DNA of 64,000 nucleotides from Paraburkholderia elongata. Lineage in GTDB: Bacteria > Pseudomonadota > Gammaproteobacteria > Burkholderiales > Burkholderiaceae. The notes beneath the pieces are model-generated. The model was not told the origin of the DNA and searched no databases. It saw nothing but the letters and a program-made list of their open reading frames with translations. Positions 44,880 to 54,613 of the stretch are shown in pieces. The position numbers and the translations under genes are program-made. The stretch spans positions 109,632 to 173,631 of the forward strand of contig NZ_WOEZ01000032.1 of assembly GCF_013177735.1 (NCBI RefSeq), in the 5' to 3' direction. Each line of letters opens with the position of its first letter. The stretch's first letter is position 1.

Positions 44880-45884
44880 ATGGACCGGCTTCAGGCCATG
44901 CAAGTGTTCACGCGCGTCGTCGACACCAACAGCTTTACCCGCGCAGCGGAAACGCTCGACCTGCCGCGCGCATCAGTTACCACCATCATTCAGAACCTCG
45001 AAGCGTTCCTCGGCACGCGGCTGATGCACCGGACCACGCGGCGTTTGTCGCTGACGCCGGACGGCGCCGCGTATTACGAACGCTGCGTGCGCATCCTCGC
45101 GGACGTCGAAGAGACCGAGGCCAGCTTCCAGAGCGGCAATAAGAAGCCGCACGGCAAGCTGCGCATCGACATGCCGGGATCGATCGGGCGTTTGCTGGTG
45201 ATCCCTTCGCTGTGTGAATTCCACACGCGTTACCCGGACATCGACCTGCAGCTTGGATTGACGGACCGGCCCGTCGATCTGTTGCAGGAAGGCGTGGATT
45301 GCGTGGTACGGGTGGGCGCGCTACAGGATTCCTCGCTGGTGGCGCGGCGCATCGGTTTGTTCGAGGGCGTGACATGCGCGGCCCCCGACTACATCGAGCG
45401 CTCGGGCATGCCGACTTCGCTCGAAGACCTCGAGAATCACAAAGCAGTCAATTATTTTTCGAGCCGCACGGGGCGCACGATCGATTGGGCCTTCATGGTT
45501 GATGGCAAAGAAATCGAAGTGAAGATGAAGAGCATTGTGTCGGTGAACGACGCCGATGCCTACGTAACTTGCGGACTGGAAGGCTTCGGCCTGATTCAGC
45601 CGGCGCTCTTCATGGTGCTGCCGCATCTGCGTTCGGGCCAGCTGGTTGAAGTGCTGCCGGAGCTGAAACCTTTGCCGATGCCGATTTCCGCAGTCTATCC
45701 GCACAGTCGGCATCTGTCGCCTAAAGTCCGTGTTTTCGTAGACTGGATTGCCGAGCTGTTCGACCGCTGCCCATTGCTGAGCGGACGCGGCAGTCTCGAC
45801 GCGATGTGCACGAAGCGTACATTTGAAGAACGCGAATCTGCTCCGACGCTCGATACGCCGGTAATAACGGAATGGGTCGCTTAG
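44880..45884 (+). CDS. ceoR: LysR-type regulator of the efflux operon (CeoR/BpeT type)
   Basis: A 334-residue regulator with a standard LysR winged helix (MDRLQAMQVFTRVVDTNSFTRAAETLDLPRASVTTIIQNLE) and an effector domain (GKLRIDMPGSIGRLLVIPSL). AGGAGG lies six bases before the ATG. It is divergent from llpE, exactly as ceoR/bpeT are from their pumps, so it should activate the operon in response to pump substrates or salicylate-like ligands. The C-terminus has about 30 extra residues beyond the core. Confidence 0.9.
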   Translation: MDRLQAMQVFTRVVDTNSFTRAAETLDLPRASVTTIIQNLEAFLGTRLMHRTTRRLSLTPDGAAYYERCVRILADVEETEASFQSGNKKPHGKLRIDMPGSIGRLLVIPSLCEFHTRYPDIDLQLGLTDRPVDLLQEGVDCVVRVGALQDSSLVARRIGLFEGVTCAAPDYIERSGMPTSLEDLENHKAVNYFSSRTGRTIDWAFMVDGKEIEVKMKSIVSVNDADAYVTCGLEGFGLIQPALFMVLPHLRSGQLVEVLPELKPLPMPISAVYPHSRHLSPKVRVFVDWIAELFDRCPLLSGRGSLDAMCTKRTFEERESAPTLDTPVITEWVA

Positions 45885-45925
45885 TGCGGGCTATTTGAAG
45901 TACAAAATCTGGAAAAGTGAATTTC

Positions 45926-45949
45926 AACCGCGGCTCTAATGCCGCGGTT
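45926..45949. terminator. Terminator-like hairpin after ceoR
   Basis: Perfect nine-base stem AACCGCGGC / GCCGCGGTT with a six-base loop, 42 bases after the ceoR stop; no T-run. Confidence 0.55.
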
Positions 45950-46108
45950 GCCCTGCAGTAACCGCGGTAACACGCGCGTTGTCGCGATTGTTCCGGAATC
46001 ACGACAATTCATTTCGCGAAAGTGCGATTTATCCGCACCGCTTCGAAGTCTACATTTCACCCTGTCGCAGCGCCGTTTGTGCTGCAAACGAATCGACAGG
46101 AGTGGATC

Positions 46109-46417
46109 ATGAAACGCAATCTCTTAGCAGGTCTGGTTCTTTCGCTGCTTGCCAGCGCGCCGGTGTTTGCTCAGAGCAACGGTGGCGGCATTGGCCATGC
46201 GGGCACATACGAAACGCAGCCCACGCCGACCACAGGCGGCAAAACCCGTGCTGAAGTTCAGGCCGAATTGGTTGCGGCGTATCGCGATGGTTCGCTGCCT
46301 GCGTTGAATCGTACGTCGTATCCGAATAAAGGTCTGATTGGTCAGACGCAGGCTGCGCGTATTGCATTGCAGGAAGGTGCTGGCGGCGACGTCACGCGCG
46401 TGGCCAACGGGCAGTAA
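46109..46417 (+). CDS. DUF4148 secreted protein
   Basis: A 102-residue exported protein. The signal peptide MKRNLLAGLVLSLLASAPVFA-Q has a clear Ala-x-Ala cleavage site. The mature part is Gly-rich, then TRAEVQAELVAAYRDGSLPALNRTSYPNKGLIGQTQAAR, the DUF4148 signature. AGGAG lies seven bases before the ATG. Such proteins are abundant in Burkholderiales; their function is unknown. Confidence 0.88.
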   Translation: MKRNLLAGLVLSLLASAPVFAQSNGGGIGHAGTYETQPTPTTGGKTRAEVQAELVAAYRDGSLPALNRTSYPNKGLIGQTQAARIALQEGAGGDVTRVANGQ

Positions 46418-46500
46418 GGCGGATACGCCGCAATGATTCGGTTTCCAAAAGAAATTTTCATTGCGGGGGTATCTGTTCACTCTTTACAAAGGAGCATGTT

Positions 46501-46569
46501 ATGACACCGTCTGAACTTGATAATTGGGATGTGGATGCGCCTGTTTGGACGCCTTATCGGGCGCCGTAA
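46501..46569 (+). CDS. Tiny ORF with strong ribosome site (22 residues)
   Basis: ATG to TAA encoding MTPSELDNWDVDAPVWTPYR plus two more residues. AAAGGAG lies six bases before the start. The peptide is acidic with two Trp residues and no Cys. It lies 83 bases after the DUF4148 gene and just before the dispersed repeat. Could be a genuine small protein, a remnant 5' end, or chance; no relative recognised. Confidence 0.4.
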   Translation: MTPSELDNWDVDAPVWTPYRAP

Positions 46570-46576
46570 CGATAGA

Positions 46577-46616
46577 GGTTTGGTTTGGTTTGGTTTGGTT
46601 TGATTTGGTTTGGTTT
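46577..46616. repeat. Eight tandem GGTTT units
   Basis: Five-base tandem repeat (one unit GATTT) directly at the left border of the dispersed repeat element. Confidence 0.9.
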
Positions 46617-47384
46617 TGGCCGCGCGGCGCTTGTTTGTCTGTGTGCCTACGGCGTTGGCCTTTCCTTGATCTGACTTCTTGGCCTTTCCTTGAATTGATA
46701 TTGGTCTATTAGCGTCGCCCCTGTGCGGGGCAGGCACTTACTTTCTTTGCCGCCGCAAAGAAAGTAAGCAAAGAAAGCGGCTCCAACCGCTAATTCTTAA
46801 GCGGGTCCCCTGGCTTGGAGGGGATCGTGGTGCATCTGGAATCTGTGTTCTCGCACATTCGGCGTGAGTGACAAGGCCGTCATACTTCCGGCAGCGCTGC
46901 GCGTGCCGAAAGGCACTTCATGAAACCGCCGGAGTTTTTTTGCGCTGGCGGTTTGGCTACAGCGCAGTGGTTCCTGCTAGCGCGCAGTCGCGCGCGATGT
47001 CAGCGCTGGAGCAGGGTCACATCCGAACCACGAGCGCATTGCAGCGCCTCGCCGAGGCGAGGCCGATGGCCCCCACCGAACACGAACGAAGCCTGTGTTT
47101 TCTCATGGCCCCTTCCGGCGAGCACGTAGTGCGAGGCGGGAAGCATGACTGCCTTGTCACTCATGCCGAATGTGCGAGGACACGGATTCCAGATGCACCA
47201 CTACCGCAACTGTGCGAGGGACCCGCTTAGCAGGGGGTTCGAGCCGCTTTCTTTTGCCTACTTTTCTTTGCGGCGGCAAAGAAAAGTAGGTGCCTGCCCC
47301 GCACAGGGGCGACGCTAATAATCCAATATCAAATCAAGGAAAGGCCAACGCCGTAGGCACACAGAAAAGAAGCGCCGAGCAGGC
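46617..47384. repeat. Dispersed inverted repeat element with conserved hairpins
   Basis: Two homologous arms of about 270 bases in opposite orientation (46617 to about 46890; 47384 back to about 47133) enclose about 240 unique bases. Each arm contains a GCCCC/GGGGC stem (46717-46731; 47296-47310) and a long stem: 14 bp CTTACTTTCTTTGC / GCAAAGAAAGTAAG at 46737-46768, and 15 bp CCTACTTTTCTTTGC / GCAAAGAAAAGTAGG at 47257-47290. A third copy starts at 63803. No transposase is encoded. An open frame of 120 codons across the centre (46868-47230) is probably not a gene. Confidence 0.85.
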
Positions 47385-47392
47385 AAAAAGCA

Positions 47393-48466
47393 CTACCTTT
47401 TTGGCACCCCCTCCCGCCACTCCCCCCAATGCGCAGCAATATCCTGCACAAGCGGATTCCCCGACCGATACAGGTTCTCAATAGCAATCGTAAAACCCCC
47501 TTGCGCAGCATAGTTAAGCAAATTATCCGCACTAGTCTGCCCATCGTATGGCCGATCAAAATCCGACCCAGCCCGCAGCACCGCAACGCGATTCAAATCA
47601 ACCTTATGCACAGAGGCCGCGCGCTTAAGCGCCTCATACGTAGCGTTATCCTCCTGCTGCGTTGTGCAATAGACACCGTTGCCATCCGTCAGAATCTTGG
47701 TCCAATCCCGAGCCCGCTGACCCAGCAACGTTCCGGACCACCAGGTATCGCCCGCGAGCGTATCGCATTGAATAACAGTAGGCGGCCGATTCGCAGGCGC
47801 ATACGAATATTTGGCCCGCGCAGCCTGCGCCTGAGCGTTATCAGACAGCACAACGCTACGCGACAAAGCAAACGCCGTATCGGCTAGCTGGGTATTCAAC
47901 TGAAACACCTCCGTCCGATAGTCGAGCGGCGGCTTGTCCGCAGAACTCTTGGTATTAATTCCAAGGTACCCGGTATTCCAGCCAGACGGAATCTCCCGCC
48001 CATCGATCTCCCACTGAATCCCGAAGTCAACCAGGTACTTCGCCCACGCGGCGGACCCGACCGTGCCTTGTTGCGGATCGATCCCGGCAATGCCGGCAAC
48101 CATAAAGTACGTATGCCGCAAATCGAAGCGCGGCGAAAAGGTCAACGCCATGATCGACGCGGCAGCGTTGCTATGCCCCATGCCAGTGGTCATGACACAC
48201 ACGTCCTGCTTATTGCAATGAACCGTCGGGTAATCGGGCGATAGCCCGTCGACCGCAATCTCGCGCCATGGCCCAAGCCGGTCGAGCCATACCTGCCCCT
48301 CCGGCCCGAACATCGAAATGATCATTACCTTGACCGGCCGCCCGTGCGGGCCGCCGTCGTCTTGCGAGAAACCATCGTTGTCGTCCGCGCTGGCAGGGCC
48401 GGATGTGAAGGCGGCGCAAGCCGCGAGTGTAATTGCGGAGATTGCGCCAAGTGTGCGAGTCAGCAT
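47393..48466 (-). CDS. Purine nucleoside permease (NUP family)
   Basis: A 357-residue exported protein. The signal peptide ends GPASADDND with an Ala-Ser-Ala cleavage site. The mature part has RPVKVMIISMFGPEGQVWLDRLGPW, VCVMTTGMGHSNAAASIMALTFSPRFDLRHTYFMVAGIAGIDPQ and YCTTQQEDNATYEALKRAA, the NUP pattern that resembles nucleoside phosphorylases. Role in nucleoside uptake is known from fungal members; bacterial members are little studied. Its last 60 codons use more A- and T-ending codons than the rest and lie directly against the dispersed repeat. Confidence 0.85.
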   Translation of the reverse strand: MLTRTLGAISAITLAACAAFTSGPASADDNDGFSQDDGGPHGRPVKVMIISMFGPEGQVWLDRLGPWREIAVDGLSPDYPTVHCNKQDVCVMTTGMGHSNAAASIMALTFSPRFDLRHTYFMVAGIAGIDPQQGTVGSAAWAKYLVDFGIQWEIDGREIPSGWNTGYLGINTKSSADKPPLDYRTEVFQLNTQLADTAFALSRSVVLSDNAQAQAARAKYSYAPANRPPTVIQCDTLAGDTWWSGTLLGQRARDWTKILTDGNGVYCTTQQEDNATYEALKRAASVHKVDLNRVAVLRAGSDFDRPYDGQTSADNLLNYAAQGGFTIAIENLYRSGNPLVQDIAAHWGEWREGVPKR

Positions 48467-48613
48467 CGTGAATCTTCCTTTTTGCTTGTGATGCAGATTG
48501 GGAGAGGGCTGCGTTCAAGCCGAAGAAAGTATAGATGCGAAGAAATTATTTTCCACTACGTATCGCGGCATTTCATGCGCCGTGATTGAACCCTGGAGGA
48601 GCCTGCGCGGAGA

Positions 48614-48657
48614 CCTAAGTGGCGGCCTAAGTGGCGGCCTGAGTGGCGGCTTGGGCC
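48614..48657. repeat. 12-bp tandem repeat
   Basis: CCTAAGTGGCGG twice, then CCTGAGTGGCGG and a partial unit, between the permease start and the cation-efflux gene stop. Confidence 0.85.
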
Positions 48658-48709
48658 GAATCCGCCGGCCGCGGCTGGACCGGACGCCCCCCGCAAGCGG
48701 AACAACGCA

Positions 48710-49615
48710 TCAAACCCGCGGCACGTCCGGTTCGAAAAACACCCAGCGCACTTGCGGAAACGCCGCCTGCAGGTCCGCTTCGATCACGTTGATCGCATCG
48801 ACCATCGCGCGGCCGCTCGCGTAGTCGATCATTTCGGCCTGAACGGCCACCACCACGTGACGGCCCCACTGCAGCGTAATCATGTTGATGATGCTGCGAA
48901 TCTCGGACCGGGCTCGCAGATGCGTCTCGATCGCGCGACGCACTTCCGGGCCCGCCGATTCGCCGACGATCATCGACTTCACTTCGCGCGCCACCAGCCA
49001 GGCAATCACCATTAGCAGCAGACCCACGCCGATGGAGCCCAATGCGTCGTAGACAGGATTTCCGGTCACCATCGTCAGCAGCACGGCGACGAAGGCCATC
49101 GCAAGACCCGCTAACGCGGCAATGTCCTCGCCGGCCACCACCAGCAGATCGGACTCGCGCGTTTCGCGAAACCAGCGCCATAGGCTTTTGTCGGGATGCG
49201 TCTTGCGGATTTCCTTAACCGCGCCCCACAACGAGAGGGCTTCGAGCACCACCGAAACGCCGAGTACGACGAGCGCCACATACGCATACTGCAAAGGCTC
49301 GCGCGCAAACAGACGATGCACGCCCTCATACACCGAAAACGCGCCGCCGACAAAAAACAGCAGCAACGCCACCAGTAGCGAATAGAAATTGATCTCGCGG
49401 CCACTGCCCATGGGATGCAACGGGCTCGCGGGCTTGCGCGCTTCACGCAAGCCGAATAACAGCAGCAACTGGTTACCGCAATCAGCGGTCGAATGAATGG
49501 CTTCGGCGAACATCGAGCCGGAACCGGTAAACGTGGCAGCAGCGAACTTGCAGATTGCGATGCCGAGGTTGGCGGCGAGCGCATAGAAAATGGCTTTCGG
49601 CGATTCTTCTTTCAT
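48710..49615 (-). CDS. Cation diffusion facilitator family efflux protein
   Basis: A 301-residue inner-membrane metal:proton antiporter. It has about five or six hydrophobic segments; segment 2 reads SMFAEAIHSTADCGNQLLLLFGL, where the usual HxxxD metal site is present as H-S-T-A-D. A second metal block, VAGEDIAALAGLAMAFVAVLL, has Glu-Asp rather than His-x-x-x-Asp. The C-terminal cytosolic domain (RSIINMITLQWGRHVVVAVQAEMID) is short. This subgroup (SLC30A9-like) has unclear metal preference. The start at MKEESPK was chosen; the frame extends 26 codons upstream. Confidence 0.83.
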   Translation of the reverse strand: MKEESPKAIFYALAANLGIAICKFAAATFTGSGSMFAEAIHSTADCGNQLLLLFGLREARKPASPLHPMGSGREINFYSLLVALLLFFVGGAFSVYEGVHRLFAREPLQYAYVALVVLGVSVVLEALSLWGAVKEIRKTHPDKSLWRWFRETRESDLLVVAGEDIAALAGLAMAFVAVLLTMVTGNPVYDALGSIGVGLLLMVIAWLVAREVKSMIVGESAGPEVRRAIETHLRARSEIRSIINMITLQWGRHVVVAVQAEMIDYASGRAMVDAINVIEADLQAAFPQVRWVFFEPDVPRV

Positions 49616-49702
49616 CGTCGTGGAGGGGGTCCGTGAGTTTGCAGAACGCTTTCGGTTGGCAAGAGTTCGTATTGTGGACATGCCCGGCGGCATGCGTCCA
49701 AC

Positions 49703-49724
49703 CCCGGCGCGGTTTTGCGCCGGG
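49703..49724. terminator. Hairpin after the glutamate dehydrogenase gene
   Basis: CCCGGCGC / GCGCCGGG with a six-base loop, 48 bases downstream of the dehydrogenase stop; no T-run, so weak. Confidence 0.45.
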
Positions 49725-49771
49725 TTCCGTGACGCATGCAGCGCCTCGACCCTCGCTCGCGGTCCGTCGCG

Positions 49772-52700
49772 CTATGCCCTTTCGAGCGCAGCCATCTCCC
49801 GCACGATCACCAGCAGCATCGACAAGCTTGCGCCGCCCGTGGCCCTCAGATCGGCAAGCAGGCGCGCGTAACGCTCGAGTTGCGCGGCGCGCTTCTCGCG
49901 CCATGCCTGAACCAATACTTCCGGCGTCGACGCCTCGTCGGCGTCGGCCAGCGCGCTCGTGGTCAACGCGCGTTTCAGGCGTGCGAGTTCCGCCAGCGCC
50001 GTGGCGCGCGCCAGCATGTCCCAGTGCGTGGGCGCCGGCAGAGCGGCCGCGCGCTCGCTGATCCAGCTGTAGTTCAGCAACGTACCGAGCGCAAAGTAGA
50101 CGCCCGCCACGAGTTCGAGATCGCGCCCGCAGGTCGACGACACCTCGGCGATGTCGAGCAAAGCCGCCGAGATCTCGCCGCTGGCGATTCGCACCGCCAG
50201 TTCGCTATCGACACCGGCGTCCACGAGCACGCGCTGCCGCTCGGACAGCGCTTCGAGATCGGCGCTCGGCAGCAGCGCGGGCCATTGCGGCGCGAGGCGT
50301 TGCGCCGCGTCGCGACAACGTGCGAGCAAGCCGGCGACATCGCCGTCGCTAACCGCCCCCGATTGCAACTGCCGCAGGAACCATAGCGCCGAGCGTTCGA
50401 CGAGCCGCGCCACTTCGACAAACATGCGCGCCTGTAAATCATCGGCGACACGGTTATCCAGCGCGTCGATACTGCGCCACACGTCGTCGAGATCGAACAC
50501 GTCGCGCGCCATGATGCAGGCCCGCACGATGTCGCCGGGCTTCGCATCGGTCTCCTCCATCAGACGATGCACGAACTCGCAGCCCACGCGATTCACCAAT
50601 GCGTTGGTCAGATGCGTTGCGAGGATTTCGCGCCGCAACGGGTGACGTTGCATCGGTTCGCCAAAGCGCTGCCGCAACGGCTTCGGAAAGTATTCGATCA
50701 GCATGTCGCTGACGAGCGGATCTTCCGGCATCGACGATTCGAGCAGTGCGTCGTACAGCCACATCTTGCTATAGGCAAGCAGCACCGAACGCTCGGGCGT
50801 GGTCAGCCCTTGTTTCGCAGCCTGGCGTTCGGCGACTTCTTCATCGGACGGCAAGAACTCGATCACGCGGTTCAGGCGGCCCGCGCGTTCGAGATAACGC
50901 ATCAAGCGCGCTTCGGCATCGAGCAATTCGACGCCGTAGCGGCCCGCAATCGAGAGCGCCTGGGTCTGGTAATAGTTGTCCTGCAAGACGAGCAAGCCGA
51001 CTTCATCGGTCATTTCCGCGAGCAGTGCATTGCGCTGCTTCTCGGTCATTTCGCCGTCGGAGACGACCAGGCCCAGCAGAATCTTGATGTTGACCTCGTG
51101 GTCCGAACAGTCAACGCCCGCGGAGTTGTCGATCGCATCGGTATTGATGCGTCCGCCGCGCTCTGCGAATTCAATACGCCCGAGTTGCGTGAGACCTAGA
51201 TTGCCGCCTTCCGCGACGACCTTGCAGTGCAGATCGGCGCCGTTGACGCGGATCGCATCATTGGCGCGGTCGCCAACCTGCAGATGCGTTTCACGGGTCG
51301 CCTTCACGTAGGTGCCGATGCCGCCGTTGTAGAGCAGATCGACGGGCGCCTGCAGAATCGCGCGCATCAATTCAGCGGGCGCGAGCGCCGGCGCGCTGAT
51401 GCCAAGCACCGACTGCACGGCTGGAGACAGCGGAATGGTCTTGGCGGTACGCGGAAACACACCGCCTCCTGCCGAGATCAGCGACGGATCGTAGTCAGCC
51501 CAACTCGACCGATCCAAAACGAACAGGCGCCCACGTTCGGCAAGGCTTACCGCTGGATCGGGATTCGGATCGAGGAAGATATGCCGGTGATCGAACGCGG
51601 CCAACAGCTTGATATGCGGCGACAACAGCATGCCATTGCCGAACACATCGCCCGACATATCGCCGACGCCAACCACGGTGAAATCAGTCGTCTGCGTATC
51701 GACGCCCATTTCCCGGAAGTGCCGCTTGACCGACTCCCACGCGCCGCGCGCCGTGATCGCCATTTTCTTGTGGTCATAGCCGACCGAACCGCCCGACGCA
51801 AAGGCGTCGTCGAGCCAGAAACCATATTCCTGGGAGATCGCGTTCGCGTAGTCGGAGAAGGTGGCGGTGCCCTTGTCGGCGGCGACCACCAGATAGGGAT
51901 CGTCGGGATCATGCCGCACCACATCGGGCGGCGGCACCACCGTCGTAACCTCGAGGTTGTCGGTCAAATCGAGCAGGCCGCGCAGGAACGTCTGATAGCA
52001 GGCGATGCCCTCACGCATCCACGCGTCGCGTTCGGTCTGCGGCGGCGGATTCTTCACGACGAAACCGCCTTTTGACCCGACCGGCACGATCACCACGTTC
52101 TTCACCATCTGCGCCTTCATCAAGCCGAGCACTTCCGTGCGGAAGTCCTCACGCCGATCCGACCAGCGCAGCCCGCCGCGCGCGACACGGCCGCCGCGCA
52201 AATGCACGCCTTCCACACGCGGCGAATACACCCAGATTTCGAACATCGGTTTCGGTTCGGGCAAACCGGGCACGTGCGCGGGATCGAATTTGAACGACAG
52301 ATACGGCTTCGGATGGCCATCCGCATCGAAGCGATAGTAGTTCGTGCGCTGCGTCGCCTTGATGACGCCGAGGAATTGCCGGAGTATCCGGTCCTCATCG
52401 AGATTCGGCACCTGATCGAGCGCGCTGTCGATTGTCTTCAACAAGCCGTCGACGCGGGCCTCGCGCGTATCGCCGAGTACCGGATCGAAGCGCGCAATGA
52501 ACAACTCCACGAGCATGCGGGCTATCGCCGGATTGCCGGTGAGCGCGCGTTCGATATAGGCGTCGCTGAAGGTCGAACCCACTTGCCTCAGGTACTTGGC
52601 ATAAGCTCGCAGAATCGTCACCTCGCGCGCACTCAGTTGCGCGCGCAATACGAGGCGGTTGAAATCGTCGCTTTCGATTCCGCCCGTCCACACCTGTTCG

Positions 52701-54613
52701 AACGCATCTTCGAAAAGATCCTTCACGCGTTCGATATCGAACTCCGCATCGTCCGCGAGTTCAAGGCCGAAGTCGTGAATCCAGGCGGGTGTGGCATCGA
52801 GCGCTTCGATCAGATAAGGCCGTTCTTCATCGACGCGTACGCCGAGATGCTCGAGCATCGGCAAGCTGCGCGACAACGCAATGGGCAACCCTGCACGATA
52901 AACCTTGAAACGAAACGAGCGCGGCCCTGCTTCGATCGGGCGGTACAGGTTCATGGCGAGCCGCTCGCTGCCCTGCACTCGCTCGATCAGCTCGATATCG
53001 CGCACTGCGGTACGGGCCGGATAATCGTCGCGATAGCCGGGAGGAAACGAATCCGCATAGTGTTGCAGCAGACGGTTGCCCTGCTCTTCGCCGAATGCGT
53101 CAAGCAAAGCATCGGCGAGATCGTCCTGCCAGCGGCGCGTGACGTGTACGAGCCGCGCTTCGAGTTCGCGCGTATCGACACGGGGCATGCCACCCGGCTT
53201 TGCGTGCACGACGAAATGAATACGCGCGAGGGTCGACTCCGACAACAGCGGCGTGAATTCGACACTTGCGCCGTTGAATGCATCGGCCAGCAGGTTGGCG
53301 ATGCGCTGCCGCAGATCGGTGTTGTACTTGTCGCGCGGGACGAACACGAGACACGACACGAAGCGGTCGAACCGGTCGCGCCGCACGAACAGCCGCGTGC
53401 GCTGATGCTCCTGCAAACGGAGCACACCCAGCGCGATATCGTAAAGCTGGTTTTCCTCGGCCTGAAAGAGTTCGTCGCGCGGATAGGTTTCGAGCACCGT
53501 CACCAGCGACTTGGCAAGGTGGCCCTTGGGCAGGAAACCGGCCCGCCGCACGATGTTCGCGCATTTGCGCCGCACGATCGGAATTTCCGAGGCCGAAACC
53601 AGATAGGCGGTAGACGTATACAGGCCGATAAAGCGCCGCTCGCCGATCACCTTGCCGTCCGCACCGCTCAGCTTGATGCCGACGTAATCCAGATAGCCCG
53701 GCCGATGCACCGTCGCGCGCGAGTTGGCCTTGGTCAGGAAAATGGGCGACGAGCCGGAGATGATATCGGCGGCCGCCGGCGGCAACGGCGTGACTTCGGG
53801 CTCGCCCGCGGGACGCTGCGCGTCGCGCAGGATGCCGAGCCCGGAGCCCGGGATCGCGCGCAGCCCAAAACCGATGTCGTGCTGCACAAGTTCGTAGTCG
53901 CGCTGGCCGAGAAACGTGAAATGATCGGCCACCATCCATTCGAGGAACGCGCGGGCCTCGACGCCTTCCGGCCCCGCCTCGCCGGCCTTCATGCCTTTGA
54001 CCGTGGTGCGCGCGAGCTCGACGATCTTCGGCCAGTCTTCCACCGCCGCGCGCACGTCGCGAAGCACCTTGGCGATCTCGTCACGCAATGCGTCGAGCTT
54101 CGCTGCATCGCCGCAACGGTCGACTTCGAAGTGAATGAACGAGGCGAGCTGCGAGCGCATATCGGTGGAATCTTCAGCACCCTGACTCACTCGCACGATG
54201 CTGCCATCCGGGCCGCGCCAGATGCGAAACACCGGATGCACGACAGAATGCAGCGCGAGCCCGAGGCGGTTGACCGCCATCGAGACCGAATCGACCAGAA
54301 ACGGCATGTCGTCGTTAACGATCTCGATCACCGTGTGATCGGAATGCCAGCCGTGCTGTTCGAGTATCGGGTTGTAGACGCGCAGCCGTTCGCTGCCTGG
54401 CACGAAGCGCTGCGCGGTTTGCCAGTGCGCGAGCGCTGCGCCGTAAAGATCGGCGATCGAGCGGCTCTGCAGGTCGTCGGCGTCGACGAAATCGTAGTAG
54501 TGCCGCAGGAACGGCTCGACGACTTTGAAGGTCGGCTCGGGCAAGCGCCCACGCGCAAATTCGACGACATCGTTGAGCAAGTGAGTGACGGCTTCTTCAT
54601 TCTTTGCTTGCAT
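49772..54613 (-). CDS. NAD-specific glutamate dehydrogenase, large type
   Basis: A 1613-residue cytosolic enzyme that deaminates glutamate to 2-oxoglutarate, of the large ~180-kDa class. The N-terminal half (to about 720) has ACT-like regulatory modules (HSDHTVIEIVNDDMPFLVDSVSMAVNRLGL). The catalytic core near residue 815 reads RGGLRWSDRREDFRTEVLGLMKAQMVKNVVIVPVGSKGGFVVK, and the NAD-binding part has VVGVGDMSGDVFGNGMLLS. GGGGGAG lies seven bases before the ATG at 54613. Long open frames on the other strand are shadows. Stand-alone gene; typically used to grow on arginine or glutamate-family amino acids. Confidence 0.95.
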   Translation of the reverse strand: MQAKNEEAVTHLLNDVVEFARGRLPEPTFKVVEPFLRHYYDFVDADDLQSRSIADLYGAALAHWQTAQRFVPGSERLRVYNPILEQHGWHSDHTVIEIVNDDMPFLVDSVSMAVNRLGLALHSVVHPVFRIWRGPDGSIVRVSQGAEDSTDMRSQLASFIHFEVDRCGDAAKLDALRDEIAKVLRDVRAAVEDWPKIVELARTTVKGMKAGEAGPEGVEARAFLEWMVADHFTFLGQRDYELVQHDIGFGLRAIPGSGLGILRDAQRPAGEPEVTPLPPAAADIISGSSPIFLTKANSRATVHRPGYLDYVGIKLSGADGKVIGERRFIGLYTSTAYLVSASEIPIVRRKCANIVRRAGFLPKGHLAKSLVTVLETYPRDELFQAEENQLYDIALGVLRLQEHQRTRLFVRRDRFDRFVSCLVFVPRDKYNTDLRQRIANLLADAFNGASVEFTPLLSESTLARIHFVVHAKPGGMPRVDTRELEARLVHVTRRWQDDLADALLDAFGEEQGNRLLQHYADSFPPGYRDDYPARTAVRDIELIERVQGSERLAMNLYRPIEAGPRSFRFKVYRAGLPIALSRSLPMLEHLGVRVDEERPYLIEALDATPAWIHDFGLELADDAEFDIERVKDLFEDAFEQVWTGGIESDDFNRLVLRAQLSAREVTILRAYAKYLRQVGSTFSDAYIERALTGNPAIARMLVELFIARFDPVLGDTREARVDGLLKTIDSALDQVPNLDEDRILRQFLGVIKATQRTNYYRFDADGHPKPYLSFKFDPAHVPGLPEPKPMFEIWVYSPRVEGVHLRGGRVARGGLRWSDRREDFRTEVLGLMKAQMVKNVVIVPVGSKGGFVVKNPPPQTERDAWMREGIACYQTFLRGLLDLTDNLEVTTVVPPPDVVRHDPDDPYLVVAADKGTATFSDYANAISQEYGFWLDDAFASGGSVGYDHKKMAITARGAWESVKRHFREMGVDTQTTDFTVVGVGDMSGDVFGNGMLLSPHIKLLAAFDHRHIFLDPNPDPAVSLAERGRLFVLDRSSWADYDPSLISAGGGVFPRTAKTIPLSPAVQSVLGISAPALAPAELMRAILQAPVDLLYNGGIGTYVKATRETHLQVGDRANDAIRVNGADLHCKVVAEGGNLGLTQLGRIEFAERGGRINTDAIDNSAGVDCSDHEVNIKILLGLVVSDGEMTEKQRNALLAEMTDEVGLLVLQDNYYQTQALSIAGRYGVELLDAEARLMRYLERAGRLNRVIEFLPSDEEVAERQAAKQGLTTPERSVLLAYSKMWLYDALLESSMPEDPLVSDMLIEYFPKPLRQRFGEPMQRHPLRREILATHLTNALVNRVGCEFVHRLMEETDAKPGDIVRACIMARDVFDLDDVWRSIDALDNRVADDLQARMFVEVARLVERSALWFLRQLQSGAVSDGDVAGLLARCRDAAQRLAPQWPALLPSADLEALSERQRVLVDAGVDSELAVRIASGEISAALLDIAEVSSTCGRDLELVAGVYFALGTLLNYSWISERAAALPAPTHWDMLARATALAELARLKRALTTSALADADEASTPEVLVQAWREKRAAQLERYARLLADLRATGGASLSMLLVIVREMAALERA

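Noticed and set aside
46868..47230. 120-codon open frame inside the dispersed repeat
   Set aside because: It crosses the unique centre and both inverted arms, starts with GTG without a ribosome site, and has no domain; similar frames would appear in every copy of the element.
46617..47384. Possible CRISPR or insertion sequence
   Set aside because: There are no regularly spaced short repeats with unique spacers, and no transposase or target-site duplication was recognised.
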